From Natronosalvus amylolyticus (GTDB lineage Archaea > Halobacteriota > Halobacteria > Halobacteriales > Natrialbaceae): a stretch of DNA of 64,000 bases. A program made the position numbers and the translations under genes. This document shows, one piece after another, positions 1-8,409 of the stretch (position 1 is its first letter; every line of letters begins with the position of its first letter). Location: the NCBI RefSeq assembly GCF_024298845.1, contig NZ_CP101156.1, positions 62,001 through 126,000 of the forward strand, in the 5' to 3' direction. Below the pieces are notes generated by a model. That model did not search any database and had not been told where the DNA came from. It saw only the letters and a program-made list of their open reading frames with translations.

Positions 1-1
1 G

Positions 2-904
2 CCGGATCACAAGACGCGTATTCTCCAGATGCTGCAAGCCAAAGGTCACACGGTGGCGATGACGGGCGACGGCGTCAACGACGCCCCGGCGGTCAAGAAC
101 GCGGACGTGGGTGTGGCGATGGGGATTCGAGGGACCGACGTAACCGAGCAGGCGTCCGACATCGTCCTACTCGATGATAACTTTGCGACGATTCGAGACG
201 CGGTCAAAGGTGGTCGGCGAATCTTCGATAACGTCCGTAAGTTCGTCAACTACCTCCTGTCGGGCAACGGCGGGGAGGTTACCATGATATTCACTGGCAC
301 GCTGGCCGGTCTCGGACTGGTCATCACGCCGATTCAGGTGCTCTGGATCAACGTCGTCACTGATGGGATTCCAGCGCTGTCGATGGGCGTCGACCCACCT
401 GCAGAAGACATCATGGAACGCGAACCACGTCCCCCGGACGAAGGCGTCATCACGACACGAATCGTCACCTCGGTGATCGGCATTGCCGCGTTCATGACGA
501 TCTGTCTGCTACCGATATTTACGCTCAACTACTACGGTGACGTCATTCCAGGGTACGACGTGACTGGGTCACTGCTCGGTTGGCGCCCCGGATACGAACC
601 GAGTCGCGAACTTGCCCAGACGATGGTCTTTACCGGGTTCGTCGTCTTCGAAATCGTTCGTATTCAGGCGATTCGATTCCGATACGGACTCGGCCTCCTC
701 TCTAACCTTTGGCTGGTCGGTGCGGTAGCACTCGCTGGCGTCCTCCAACTACTCGTGCTTTATACACCGACGGGACAACTGCTGTTCGACGTCGAACCGC
801 TGTCGCTCGTTCACTGGCTCCAGATCGGCGTTGCTGCAACCGTCTTTGCCTCGCTGATGGCCCTGTTCGTGGTCGTTCAGGATCGGTATTTCGACCGCTA
901 CTGA
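2..904 (+). CDS. Cation-transporting P-type ATPase, C-terminal part (gene cut by window start)
   Basis: The frame is open from base 2 and gives 300 residues. It begins just before the hinge motif GDGVNDAPA of the P domain, which binds the phosphorylated Asp and Mg2+. The rest is the C-terminal membrane region. It has the type IIA (Ca2+ pump) pattern: NGGE in the fifth and WINVVTDG in the sixth core helix match the Ca2+-binding N, E, N and D of SERCA, followed by the usual GVDPPAEDIM segment and four more helices. It should move Ca2+ or a similar cation out of the cell at the cost of ATP. Phosphorylation and nucleotide domains lie outside the window, so the substrate is inferred from the M5/M6 residues only. 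A similar pump (CtpF type) sits in bacterial dormancy regulons, which fits the stress genes downstream. Confidence 0.95.
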   Translation, partial: PDHKTRILQMLQAKGHTVAMTGDGVNDAPAVKNADVGVAMGIRGTDVTEQASDIVLLDDNFATIRDAVKGGRRIFDNVRKFVNYLLSGNGGEVTMIFTGTLAGLGLVITPIQVLWINVVTDGIPALSMGVDPPAEDIMEREPRPPDEGVITTRIVTSVIGIAAFMTICLLPIFTLNYYGDVIPGYDVTGSLLGWRPGYEPSRELAQTMVFTGFVVFEIVRIQAIRFRYGLGLLSNLWLVGAVALAGVLQLLVLYTPTGQLLFDVEPLSLVHWLQIGVAATVFASLMALFVVVQDRYFDRY

Positions 905-1064
905 TGGATTGTGTTGCCACCCAGCGACACCGGCGGCGTTTTCGTCGCCTGAGGAGCGACGCTTGGTGGTACCATCCTGATCGGGTGGCTGCTCGAGGAA
1001 AACGTCTACCATCGGTTTCGACGGCGGGTGCGAATTTTATACTCCTCCACGAGGTCGTGAGTCT

Positions 1065-2039
1065 ATGGAAGCAGTCGTCCTTGCCGGCGGGTATGCCACG
1101 CGTCTGTGGCCGATCACCAGACATCGACCGAAGATGTTTCTCCCGCTGGGAGAGACCACGGTTATCGATCGCATCTACGCTGAGTTGGAGTCGATCGATC
1201 GGATCGGCGAGGTGTACGTCAGTACGAACGAACGGTTCGGCGATGTCTTTGCCACACACCTCGCCGAGAGCGAATACGAGAAGCCACAACTGTCGATCGA
1301 GCAAACGGAGAGCGAAGACGAGAAATTGGGCGTCGTTGGCGGGCTTGGACAACTGATCGAGCGGGAAAATATCGACGATGATTTACTGGTTATCGCCGGC
1401 GACAACATCTTCGATTTCGAGCTACGATCCTTTCTCGAGTCCTTCGATGCGAACGCCGCACCGACGATAGCTGCATACGACGTCGAGTCGACAGACCGGG
1501 CCACCGCTTACGGGGTGGTCGATCTCGACGGCGATCGCGTCGCCGGTTTCCAGGAAAAGCCAGAAGACCCCCCGGGAACCCTCGTCTCGATCGGTTGCTA
1601 CGCGTTTCCTCGAGAGGTGCTGTCGCTGATTTCGACCTATCTCGATGCGGGAAACGATCCGGATGAACCGGGGTGGTTCATCGAGTGGCTCCAGTCTCGG
1701 AAACCGACATACGCGTACTCGTTCGACGGCTCCTGGTTCGATATCGGCACCCTGGAAAGTTATCTCGACGCCGTCGCCTGGTCCCTCGATGGCGAATCAC
1801 GGGTTGCCGATGGCGCGTCCGTGGTGGAGTCCACGATTGGCCCGAACGTACACGTAATGGACAACGCGACCGTCGTCGACTCCGTTGTCGAGCGGGCGGT
1901 CATCTTTCCAGAAGTGACCCTCGAGGCGGTCACCGTTTACGGTTCGATCGTCGACGAAGGGGCCACTGTCGGCGGCATCTCTCTGGAAGATGCAATGGTT
2001 GGCGCGTATACCCGAGTTCCGGACCGCTCCTCGAGGTGA
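1065..2039 (+). CDS. Sugar-phosphate nucleotidyltransferase (copy 1)
   Basis: 324 residues. The N-terminus has the nucleotidyltransferase signature AGGYATRLWP followed by the PKMFLPLG lysine region, the fold that joins a nucleoside triphosphate with a sugar-1-phosphate to give an NDP-sugar. A DN pair (AGDNIFDF) marks the metal-binding site near residue 110. The last 80 residues (VADGASVVESTIGPNVHVMD and on) look like left-handed beta-helix hexapeptide turns. The start has a TATA-like GAATTTTAT at 1031-1039, about 26-34 bases in front of the ATG, so a leaderless message is likely. A close paralogue of equal length lies at 21140-22114. The sugar and nucleotide cannot be read from the sequence; dTDP- or UDP-glucose are the usual guesses. 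It may supply the NDP-glucose used by the nearby TreT-like enzyme (inference). Confidence 0.9.
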   Translation: MEAVVLAGGYATRLWPITRHRPKMFLPLGETTVIDRIYAELESIDRIGEVYVSTNERFGDVFATHLAESEYEKPQLSIEQTESEDEKLGVVGGLGQLIERENIDDDLLVIAGDNIFDFELRSFLESFDANAAPTIAAYDVESTDRATAYGVVDLDGDRVAGFQEKPEDPPGTLVSIGCYAFPREVLSLISTYLDAGNDPDEPGWFIEWLQSRKPTYAYSFDGSWFDIGTLESYLDAVAWSLDGESRVADGASVVESTIGPNVHVMDNATVVDSVVERAVIFPEVTLEAVTVYGSIVDEGATVGGISLEDAMVGAYTRVPDRSSR

Positions 2040-2256
2040 GAGCTCTATTTTCCATCGAGACGTTGACCGGAGAGCAGTGAGCAGTATTGGATCGAAACTG
2101 TACACCTGGACGTGGCCCGTTCGTCATCACTGTGGACAGACCGGGGTATTGGAGGGTGTCCGTGTCCCTCTCGGGCACCTGTGTTGAGTGATCGATGGCC
2201 GGGTGTATATGGCGACTGTCGTGGCAGATGGGTGGGTCGTTGTCGAAACGTTGTTT

Positions 2257-3159
2257 CTAACTGCTGCGGGGGGATTCGGCGCTGACGGGTACGCAAAACA
2301 CTGGAACGTCTGCCTGTCGAACGACGTTCTCGGTGACGCTCCCGAGAAACCACTGGCCGACTCCCGTTTGACCGTGGGTCCCCATGACGATCATGTCGAC
2401 GTCACTATCGGAGACGTACGTGAGAATAACGTTCGATGGCGATCCGGTGGCGATCGTCCCTGAACTGCTGACACCTGCGTCTGTCGCTCGATCTCGGACG
2501 GTGTCGATCGCTTCCTCCCCGCGGCGTTCGAGCATGTCGAACATCTCCTCCTGGTTTCTGGTCCTGGAGAACAGGCTCGTATCGACGGAGAACAGCGAGT
2601 GAATCGTCGCGGTTAGTGTCACGGCCAGTGCGATACCCCATTCGGCCGCAATTTCTGCGCCGTCGCTGCCGTCCGTCGGCAACAGAAACTGTTCGAACGG
2701 TATTTCCTCGATTGTCGGCCGAGCGGCATCCGGGGGTACCGCGAGGACCGGCATTCGGGCGGTTCGGAGGACGTTCTCCGTAACGCTACCGAGCAGAACG
2801 CGCTCGAGTCCCGTTCGTCCTTTCGTCCCCATGGCGATGACGTCTATCTCTCGCCGGTGGGCATACTCCCGAATCGTCTGGAAGGGTGTCCCGCGTTTAA
2901 CCGTTGTCGTAACCTGGAGTTCGTCGTCGTAAGAGTGGGCCATGTCCGCGACGGTCTCGACTGCCTGGTCCGCCCTTTCTTCGAGTCGTGGAAACACCAG
3001 TTCCTCGGAATCTTCGGGTCCAGGCGTTACCTCGACGACAGAGATGACGGACACATCGGCATTCGTACGGGAGGCAAGTGCGATGCCGTATTTCGCCCCG
3101 GCTATCGCCCCGTCGCTCCCATCTGTCGGTATGAGAATCGAGTCGATAAGTTCACTCAT
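2257..3159 (-). CDS. Universal stress protein, two UspA domains
   Basis: 300 residues made of two tandem UspA domains. Each begins with the strand-P-x-DGSD pattern (ILIPTDGSDGA near residue 9; FLLPTDGSDGA near 158) and each ends with the ATP-binding loop G-2x-G-9x-G-S (MGTKGRTG...LLGSVTEN near 116; MGTHGQTG...FLGSVTEN near 269). Both nucleotide loops are intact, so both halves may bind ATP. It is a cytoplasmic protein expected to respond to stress or energy state. Two further Usp genes follow at 7370 and 8410. The gene stands alone on its strand, with TreT convergent in position but also on the minus strand upstream. Confidence 0.95.
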   Translation of the reverse strand: MSELIDSILIPTDGSDGAIAGAKYGIALASRTNADVSVISVVEVTPGPEDSEELVFPRLEERADQAVETVADMAHSYDDELQVTTTVKRGTPFQTIREYAHRREIDVIAMGTKGRTGLERVLLGSVTENVLRTARMPVLAVPPDAARPTIEEIPFEQFLLPTDGSDGAEIAAEWGIALAVTLTATIHSLFSVDTSLFSRTRNQEEMFDMLERRGEEAIDTVRDRATDAGVSSSGTIATGSPSNVILTYVSDSDVDMIVMGTHGQTGVGQWFLGSVTENVVRQADVPVFCVPVSAESPRSS

Positions 3160-3304
3160 TTGGGTGGGATGTCACCGTCTCACCCGATAATGGTGTGGGG
3201 TCAGTGTACCAGATTGTGGTTGGGTTGTGAGAGTGATCCGGGGCCCTCGTGACACTCGAGTGGACTGGGCCGGCGTGCCCGTCCTCGGACTTCCAAAATC
3301 GATA

Positions 3305-4549
3305 TCAAGTCTCGAGATCCAGTGCGTCAACGAAGACCGAAAGGAGATCCTCGAGTTGTCTGGGAAGTAAAAAGTGTTCGCGAACGTGCTCTCGCCCGTT
3401 CGAACCGAACGTTGCTCGGCGTTCGTCATCCTCGAACAACGTCACGAGCCGGTCGGCGGCGCGTTTCGTATCGTCCGGTTCGACGAGATACCCGTTGTAC
3501 CCATCCTCGATCTGTAATGGGATCCCTCCGACGTTCGACCCGACGACCGGCGTGCGCTTCCAGAGCGCTTCCGAGACGACCAGGCCGAACCCCTCGCGGA
3601 GGGACTTCTGGACGACGACGTCCGATCGACGTTGCAGCAGGTTTACCGTCAGATCAGGGAGATCCGTCAACACGTGTACGTCGGGATCGTCGGCCGCTTC
3701 CGCGGCGACGCGCTCGTACAGTTCCAGCCCCTCGGGATCGTCTCCGGCCATACCGCCGACGAGCGCGAGCTGGAGGTCCGATATCGTTTCGCGGGCACGG
3801 CGGTAGGCGTCCAGGGTGCCGAACTGGTCTTTCCACGGGTCGAAGCGAGACACCTGCGTCACGATCGGCGCGTCGAACGAGAGCGGATCCAGGTGGTCAC
3901 ACTCGGCGGCCGCGGTCTCCTCGTCGAGGGATCGATTTTTCGCGGTCACTGGATCGATCGAAGGATGAATAATTCGCTTGGTCGGGACGTCGATCGCCTC
4001 TCCGTACACTCCTCGGCTGAAAATCGCGTGATCGGTCCGTTCGGCGTAGTCGGCCACGAACGACAGGTACTCCTCGACAGGATCGGTCAGGTCGATGTGA
4101 CAGCGCCAGATGATGGGGGCATCCGGCATCGCCTCCCGAATCGACTCGAGCATACCCATGGGTTGCGGGTCGTGCAAGACGACGATATCGTAAGTGGCGT
4201 CGATATCGGCCGCGTTTCGCTGGTTCACTTCGCGGTAGATCGCCTGCATCTCCGCCGTCAGTGGTGACTCCTCTCCCTGCAGACCGTTGTGCATGGCCTT
4301 GGTCACCTCGAAAAAGTCGTCGGTGGCGTCCATGACGAGCCAGTTGTCGTCGATCCCAAGGTCGCGACAAACTGGGACGATAGACCGGAGCAATTCCGCG
4401 ACGCCGCCACCAGTCGCAGTCGAGTTGACGTGGAGGATGCTGACATCCTCGAGCGTGTCCGCGAGCGAGTGCAGGCGTCGAATCCGATCGTCGTCCGTTA
4501 CGGACTCGTAGGCTTCGATCGTTTGACCTGGTAGCGATGGAGCGTGCAT
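3305..4549 (-). CDS. treT: Trehalose synthase-type glycosyltransferase (GT4, TreT-like)
   Basis: 414 residues with the two Rossmann halves of a GT-B enzyme. The N-terminal motif HVNSTATGGGVAELL near residue 40 and the WRCHIDLTDP segment near 168 are characteristic of trehalose glycosyltransferring synthase, which forms trehalose from an NDP-glucose and glucose. The C-terminal half has VSRFDPWKD and the GT4 donor-site motif EGFGLVVSEALW with both conserved Glu residues. Trehalose is a compatible solute and stress protectant. The neighbouring nucleotidyltransferase and Usp genes fit that role. Substrate assignment rests on family resemblance; a different NDP-sugar acceptor cannot be excluded. 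Confidence 0.85.
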   Translation of the reverse strand: MHAPSLPGQTIEAYESVTDDDRIRRLHSLADTLEDVSILHVNSTATGGGVAELLRSIVPVCRDLGIDDNWLVMDATDDFFEVTKAMHNGLQGEESPLTAEMQAIYREVNQRNAADIDATYDIVVLHDPQPMGMLESIREAMPDAPIIWRCHIDLTDPVEEYLSFVADYAERTDHAIFSRGVYGEAIDVPTKRIIHPSIDPVTAKNRSLDEETAAAECDHLDPLSFDAPIVTQVSRFDPWKDQFGTLDAYRRARETISDLQLALVGGMAGDDPEGLELYERVAAEAADDPDVHVLTDLPDLTVNLLQRRSDVVVQKSLREGFGLVVSEALWKRTPVVGSNVGGIPLQIEDGYNGYLVEPDDTKRAADRLVTLFEDDERRATFGSNGREHVREHFLLPRQLEDLLSVFVDALDLET

Positions 4550-4948
4550 CGTCGATGGCCTTCGCTACCACGACGGTGTAGGTATCTGTTGGGGGCCACC
4601 GTCCGATGAACTGACGACACTCGTCTCGAGTCATCGGTGATGCTGTCCACTGCTTCCACGGCCAAAGCCCAAACACACAGACCGATAGTGGTCAGGTGGT
4701 CTTTCGTTCCAATTGCTCTGGGTTTCGACAGACGCATTCGGTTGCTCGCCCGTCGGGGACTCGAGTGCCACGCCGTTTGGGATTCGGTGTTGTCCCCTCC
4801 GGATCAGCATCGAACCCCGGTATCGATAGCCAAAGACACCAACCGGCTCTGATTGATCTCTCAAAGGATGATACAAGCGACGGCCTGCGGAGAGGGGGCG
4901 ACGGAGGAACGAGCGAAACGTCCAGCGAGTGAGGCGCAGTGGTCGCTT

Positions 4949-4969
4949 AGTACTCCGTCACGCGTCGAC
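4949..4969 (+). repeat. Dispersed 21-bp repeat, copy A
   Basis: The sequence starting AGTACTCCGTCACGCG and ending TCGAC matches 46139-46159 at 20 of 21 positions. Both copies lie in non-coding DNA on the same strand. Function is unknown; the flanks are not clearly alike beyond the core. Confidence 0.6.
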
Positions 4970-4975
4970 CGGTGA

Positions 4976-5005
4976 GCCGAACCCGACAACCGGTATCGGT
5001 TCGGC
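4976..5005. repeat. Inverted repeat (hairpin)
   Basis: Arms GCCGAACCCGA (4976-4986) and TCGGTTCGGC (4996-5005) pair over ten positions with one bulged C, around a nine-base loop. It lies six bases after the dispersed 21-mer. There is no T-run, so a classical terminator is not indicated. Confidence 0.5.
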
Positions 5006-5117
5006 CCACACATTCAGGCGTGACGAACCACTTCGTACAGCGCACGAGTACACCATCGAACTCGAGCAGGTGGCTGCGTGCTGGCTCGCTCTTGCAACAG
5101 CCCCTCGTCAGTACACC

Positions 5118-6167
5118 TTACTTCCAGGATAACCCGCGCGGGTCGGCAGGGGGTGTGAGTGGGGTCGAGGGGAGGTCGCCGCTGGGCTCGGGATCGTTGT
5201 ACGCCTTCGGCGCGATGTCGTTCGGGGCGTTCGGGTAGAACAGCGAGGCGATCGCGTGGAGGTGTTCGCGACCGACGTCGAGTTCGAACTGTCCGCCGCC
5301 GAATAGCTGTATCTCGTGTTCCCTACAGTAATCGATCGTCTCGAAGAGCGACTGCACCGAGCCGAAACGGGACGGCTTGATATTGAGCCACGCCGGTTCC
5401 CAGGGGAGGTTTTCGACTGTTTCGACGCTCCGGATCGGGTAATCCCAGGTCACGCGCGTTTCGTGGCCCTCGAACAGCGGCCGCGTCTCGTCGTTCAGTT
5501 CCGGATCTTCGATGAGTGCTTCGGGAAACCCTTCGATAACCCGCTCGTACAGCTCCGGGTCGGCGGGTTGATCGACCGTTGTGCCGTGATACTGGCCCTT
5601 GAGGTCGAGTATCTGTACCGCGTCCGTCGCCGCCAGCCACTGGACGACATCGTCGGACCACTCGGATGTCGGGTCGAGTTTGAACTCCAGGTCGGGGTCG
5701 CGGTCGAGCCAGTCGAGCACCCGATCGCCGGTCGGTGGCTCTTCCAGGCGGGTGCTCACGACGAACCGGACGCGCTCGTAGGTCCGCTCGAGGCGGTCGG
5801 CGAGGTTCGTGTCGGCCTGTTTCAACGCGAGGTCGAGCGCCGCGCTCTCGAAGGCCCACTGTCGATAGTTACGAAAGATCGATTGATTCGGTTCGTTGCC
5901 GAGAAAGAAGTCGATCTCAGAGAGTTGGTCCGACAACGTCTCGAGCGTGTACCGGCCTGTGACGGGAAACTCTACTGTGGTACCGCGGAGGGTTTCGTGT
6001 GCGTCGTTGTCGTATGTTACGTCCTCACCGCGCCCGGTTTCGCCGTCGCCGTGTAACGAGACGATGGTCGTCGCTCGAGTGAAGCCACTCGATGTGTCCC
6101 GCTCGCGCTGTGTGAGGTCGTAGTCTTCTATCTCGAGTTCGAGATCGGAGAGCCGTTCGTATAACAT
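5118..6167 (-). CDS. Enolase-superfamily protein (mandelate racemase/MenC-like), copy 1
   Basis: 349 residues. I read an enolase-superfamily barrel: first Lys motif LEFKLDP, first metal Asp in QILDLKGQY, metal Glu in ALIEDPEL, a third acidic residue in VTWDYPIR, a second Lys in LNIKPSRFG, and a late GGGQFELDVGR loop. All these elements recur in the paralogue at 59260-60366, and the two proteins are clearly homologous along their length. Known members isomerise, dehydrate or epimerise carboxylate substrates by abstracting an alpha proton. The actual substrate is unknown. The N-terminal capping domain is short and acidic. The gene is single, on the same strand as TreT. Confidence 0.75.
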   Translation of the reverse strand: MLYERLSDLELEIEDYDLTQRERDTSSGFTRATTIVSLHGDGETGRGEDVTYDNDAHETLRGTTVEFPVTGRYTLETLSDQLSEIDFFLGNEPNQSIFRNYRQWAFESAALDLALKQADTNLADRLERTYERVRFVVSTRLEEPPTGDRVLDWLDRDPDLEFKLDPTSEWSDDVVQWLAATDAVQILDLKGQYHGTTVDQPADPELYERVIEGFPEALIEDPELNDETRPLFEGHETRVTWDYPIRSVETVENLPWEPAWLNIKPSRFGSVQSLFETIDYCREHEIQLFGGGQFELDVGREHLHAIASLFYPNAPNDIAPKAYNDPEPSGDLPSTPLTPPADPRGLSWK

Positions 6168-6277
6168 CGTGACTCCTCCTTTGTCCCGGCGCCATTAATA
6201 CGTGAGAGTGACGAGTATCGAACCAGGTAACACTGTTTCAGCGGAATACTGATTTCTCTCGTCCCTGTATTCCGTGT

Positions 6278-6700
6278 ATGCCGATAGAAGAACCCGAAGA
6301 ACTCCGTCGGATTCTCAAATACGATCGAGTTGCGGTGGTGGGGGCATCGACAGCCTACGAAAAGGCTGCACATATCGTACCGGCCTACCTCCAGCGCCAT
6401 GGCTACGAGATACGGCCAGTCAATCCGACTGCGAGTGAGATATTCGGCGAACGAGCTTTCGAATCACTCACTGACGTCGAGACACCCATTGACATCGTCG
6501 AAATCTTTCGGCCGAGCGGGGAGGTTCCGGAAATCGTGGAGGAAGCGCTGGATCGTGATGATGTTGAGGTGATATGGATGCAACCCGGGACTGGGAACGA
6601 CGAAGCAGCACGAGCGGCCGAATCCGGTGGCCTCGATGTCGTTCAGGGCCGCTGTATGAAGGTCGAGCACGGCCAGCTAATCCGCAACCCAATGGACTGA
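6278..6700 (+). CDS. CoA-binding domain protein (CoA_binding_2)
   Basis: 140 residues. The Rossmann-type nucleotide-binding start VAVVGAST is followed by the family features PVNPTASEIFG and VEIFRPSGEVPEIVEEAL, then the IWMQPGTGNDEAARAAESGG segment and the terminal RCMKVEH. This matches the single-domain CoA-binding family (YccU-like) related to the CoA-binding part of acyl-CoA synthetases (NDP-forming). Its role is not defined; it probably binds CoA or acyl-CoA in the cytoplasm. It stands between the enolase-like gene, divergently placed, and a long non-coding stretch. Confidence 0.9.
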   Translation: MPIEEPEELRRILKYDRVAVVGASTAYEKAAHIVPAYLQRHGYEIRPVNPTASEIFGERAFESLTDVETPIDIVEIFRPSGEVPEIVEEALDRDDVEVIWMQPGTGNDEAARAAESGGLDVVQGRCMKVEHGQLIRNPMD

Positions 6701-7369
6701 CTCGGGATACAGACCGACTGCCTCCATTTCCGACAATTTGGTTACAGTTCTGCCTCTGAGAGTGACGGTATCAAGTGTGTAGCTACGACCGGCCTTCGTT
6801 TCCCATTCTATCGTTCCGATAGACCGTTCGGTGTTCCGCCGGCGAACTTCGTTATCTCCCCACTGCAAGACAGTGCACACCTATGACCAGACGTATCGGC
6901 TCTGTTGAACCCCCCCACTACCTGATAAGAGGAGCCTGCTGCATACAGAGCATGTATGTATCACTGGTCTCCGCGCGAGCGAAGCGAGCGCGGTTCCCGG
7001 GCAGCGAGGCCGAAGGCCGAGCTGTCCGCCTTTTTCATCGAAGTTTTTGCACCGAGTGGTTCGCCTGTGGCGAACCCGAGGTGGAAAAAGTTCGCGCTGT
7101 GTATACAGCACGGTTGCTGAAACCTATCACTGATTGAAGGTTTCTACAGAAAAAGCAGACCGAGTGCCTTGGGATCGTTCGGAAGATCTTCCGTGACTGA
7201 GCGAAACAAAGCTTCGCCATGTCCGCGAAACCGGTGGTTTCGCTCGATGACGAAAGGCCTCGGTCCTTTCAAACCACTTGACTCCGAGGCGGTTCACAGA
7301 CCGACAATCTCTGTCAGATTTCGTGATGGTGTGAACGGAGTTGATAGGGCTCCGCGACGAAGATCCAGT
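6701..7369. other. Intergenic stretch of 669 bases with haloarchaeal low-complexity sequence
   Basis: No gene can be supported. A 67-codon minus-strand frame (6677-6880) has protein-like character (MCTVLQWGDNEV..., LDTVTLRGRTVTKL) and would overlap the 3' end of the CoA-binding gene, but no family is recognised. At 6978-7095 lies the GCGAGCGAAGCGAGCGCG / GAGGCCGAAGGCCGAG / TTTTTCATCGAAGTTTTT / TTCGCCTGTGGCGAAC series, four short palindromes in a row, a type of sequence often seen between haloarchaeal genes. GGCTCTGTTGAACC at 6898-6911 resembles ends of some haloarchaeal IS elements, but no transposase or partner end is visible. Confidence 0.5.
6978..7095. repeat. Cluster of short palindromes (dispersed haloarchaeal intergenic sequence)
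   Basis: Four successive self-complementary pieces: CGCGAGCGAAGCGAGCGCG, CGAGGCCGAAGGCCGAG, a TTTTTCATCGAAGTTTTT box, and GGTTCGCCTGTGGCGAACC. A similar arrangement without sequence identity occurs at 48140-48240. Probably a structured 3' region or mobile-element relic; function unknown. Confidence 0.5.
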
Positions 7370-8245
7370 ATGTTCAGCACGGTTCTCGTTCCAACCGATG
7401 GCAGCGCCGGTGCCGAAGCGACAATCGGTCACGCACTCTCACTTGCCGAGGCAGCTGATGGCAACGTCCATGCGCTGTACGTCCTCGAGCCGAGTCACGA
7501 ACCGGTTCGCCTCGAGGCGGCCGATCGGGAAGCGGTGGCTGGCCCGTCCGAGAGTCGGGGTCGGCAGGCGACGATTCGGATAACTGACCAGGCTGAAGCC
7601 GCTGGCGTTTCGGCCGCTCGAGCCGTCTGGGAGGGGGTTCCGTATCGCGAAATCCTCGCGTACGTCGACGAACACGACGTCGATCTGATCGTGATGGGGA
7701 CACACGGGCGAACGGGTGCCGACCGCGTTCGATTGGGGAGTACGACCGAGCGAGTCATTACGCGGGCCGAGATACCCGTCCTATCGGTTCGCCTCGAGGC
7801 AGAAGCGAAGCCAGATAGCGGCGACGGCGGGTACGAACGGATCGTCGTCCCCACCGATGGAAGCGACGCGGCCGAACGGGCGGCGGAGACGGCACTTGAT
7901 TTCGCAGCCCTCCACGACGCGACGGTCCATACGGTCTACGTCATCGATTCGACGACTTACGACCTCGAAGACGCACCGCGCTCGATCATTGGATTGCTCG
8001 ATGAGGGTGGGCAACAGGCCACCGAGGCGGTGGCAGGAATGGCTCGAGAGCGGGACCTCGAGGTCAAGACGAGCGTTCGCCGTGGTGTCCCAGCGGAAGT
8101 CCTCCTCGAGTACGCCCAGTCCGTTGACGGCGACTTGCTCGCGATGGGCACTCGGGGGCAGACGGTTGGAGAAGGCCGGTTGCTCGGAAGTACGACGGCT
8201 CGCGTCGTTCGACGGTCGGACATTCCCGTACTGACGGTCACCTGA
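7370..8245 (+). CDS. Universal stress protein, two UspA domains
   Basis: 291 residues from the ATG at 7370, which directly precedes the conserved FSTVLVPTDGS start; the frame stays open upstream but that part does not look coding. Two UspA domains are present: VLVPTDGSAGA near residue 5 and IVVPTDGSDAA near 159. The first ATP loop is standard (MGTHGRTG...RLGSTTER). The second is altered, MGTRGQTVGEGRLLGSTTAR, with the glycine after QT replaced and shifted. The first domain may therefore bind ATP better than the second (inference). Cytoplasmic stress protein; next gene is another Usp. Confidence 0.95.
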   Translation: MFSTVLVPTDGSAGAEATIGHALSLAEAADGNVHALYVLEPSHEPVRLEAADREAVAGPSESRGRQATIRITDQAEAAGVSAARAVWEGVPYREILAYVDEHDVDLIVMGTHGRTGADRVRLGSTTERVITRAEIPVLSVRLEAEAKPDSGDGGYERIVVPTDGSDAAERAAETALDFAALHDATVHTVYVIDSTTYDLEDAPRSIIGLLDEGGQQATEAVAGMARERDLEVKTSVRRGVPAEVLLEYAQSVDGDLLAMGTRGQTVGEGRLLGSTTARVVRRSDIPVLTVT

Positions 8246-8377
8246 CCGAAGTTGTGATCTCACGTCTGTGGTGGTCAAGGGTGGAACCGTGGGGCGGGAC
8301 CGATTCGGTCTGTGGCTCGCAGTAGCAGTGTCTCGAGCAACTCGAAAGCAGAACCAACTGGTACAACGACACCCCTG

Positions 8378-8383
8378 TTTTAT
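8378..8383 (+). promoter_or_regulatory. TATA box of the 8410 Usp gene
   Basis: TTTTAT lies 27-32 bases in front of the ATG at 8410, the spacing expected for a leaderless haloarchaeal transcript. Confidence 0.6.
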
Positions 8384-8409
8384 CATCGCATTCGCCGTAG
8401 GGGCTGGCG

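Larger units (their letters stand above)
4550..5117. other. Intergenic stretch of 568 bases with a hairpin and a dispersed 21-mer
   Basis: No convincing gene is visible on either strand; the open frames here have shadow-like composition. The stretch holds the TreT upstream region, a GC-rich piece with the haloarchaeal GAACGAGCGAAACG motif style (4900-4935), a 21-base sequence at 4949-4969 that recurs with one mismatch at 46139-46159, and an imperfect hairpin at 4976-5005 with arms GCCGAACCCGA and TCGGTTCGGC. The enolase-family gene ends at its right edge. Confidence 0.6.

Noticed and set aside
6677-6880. 67-codon minus-strand frame as a gene
   Set aside because: Protein-like in part, but no family is recognised and it overlaps the CoA-binding gene end; kept only as a note.
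6898-7095. Insertion sequence remnant
   Set aside because: Only one IS-end-like string is present; no transposase piece, partner end or target duplication could be found.
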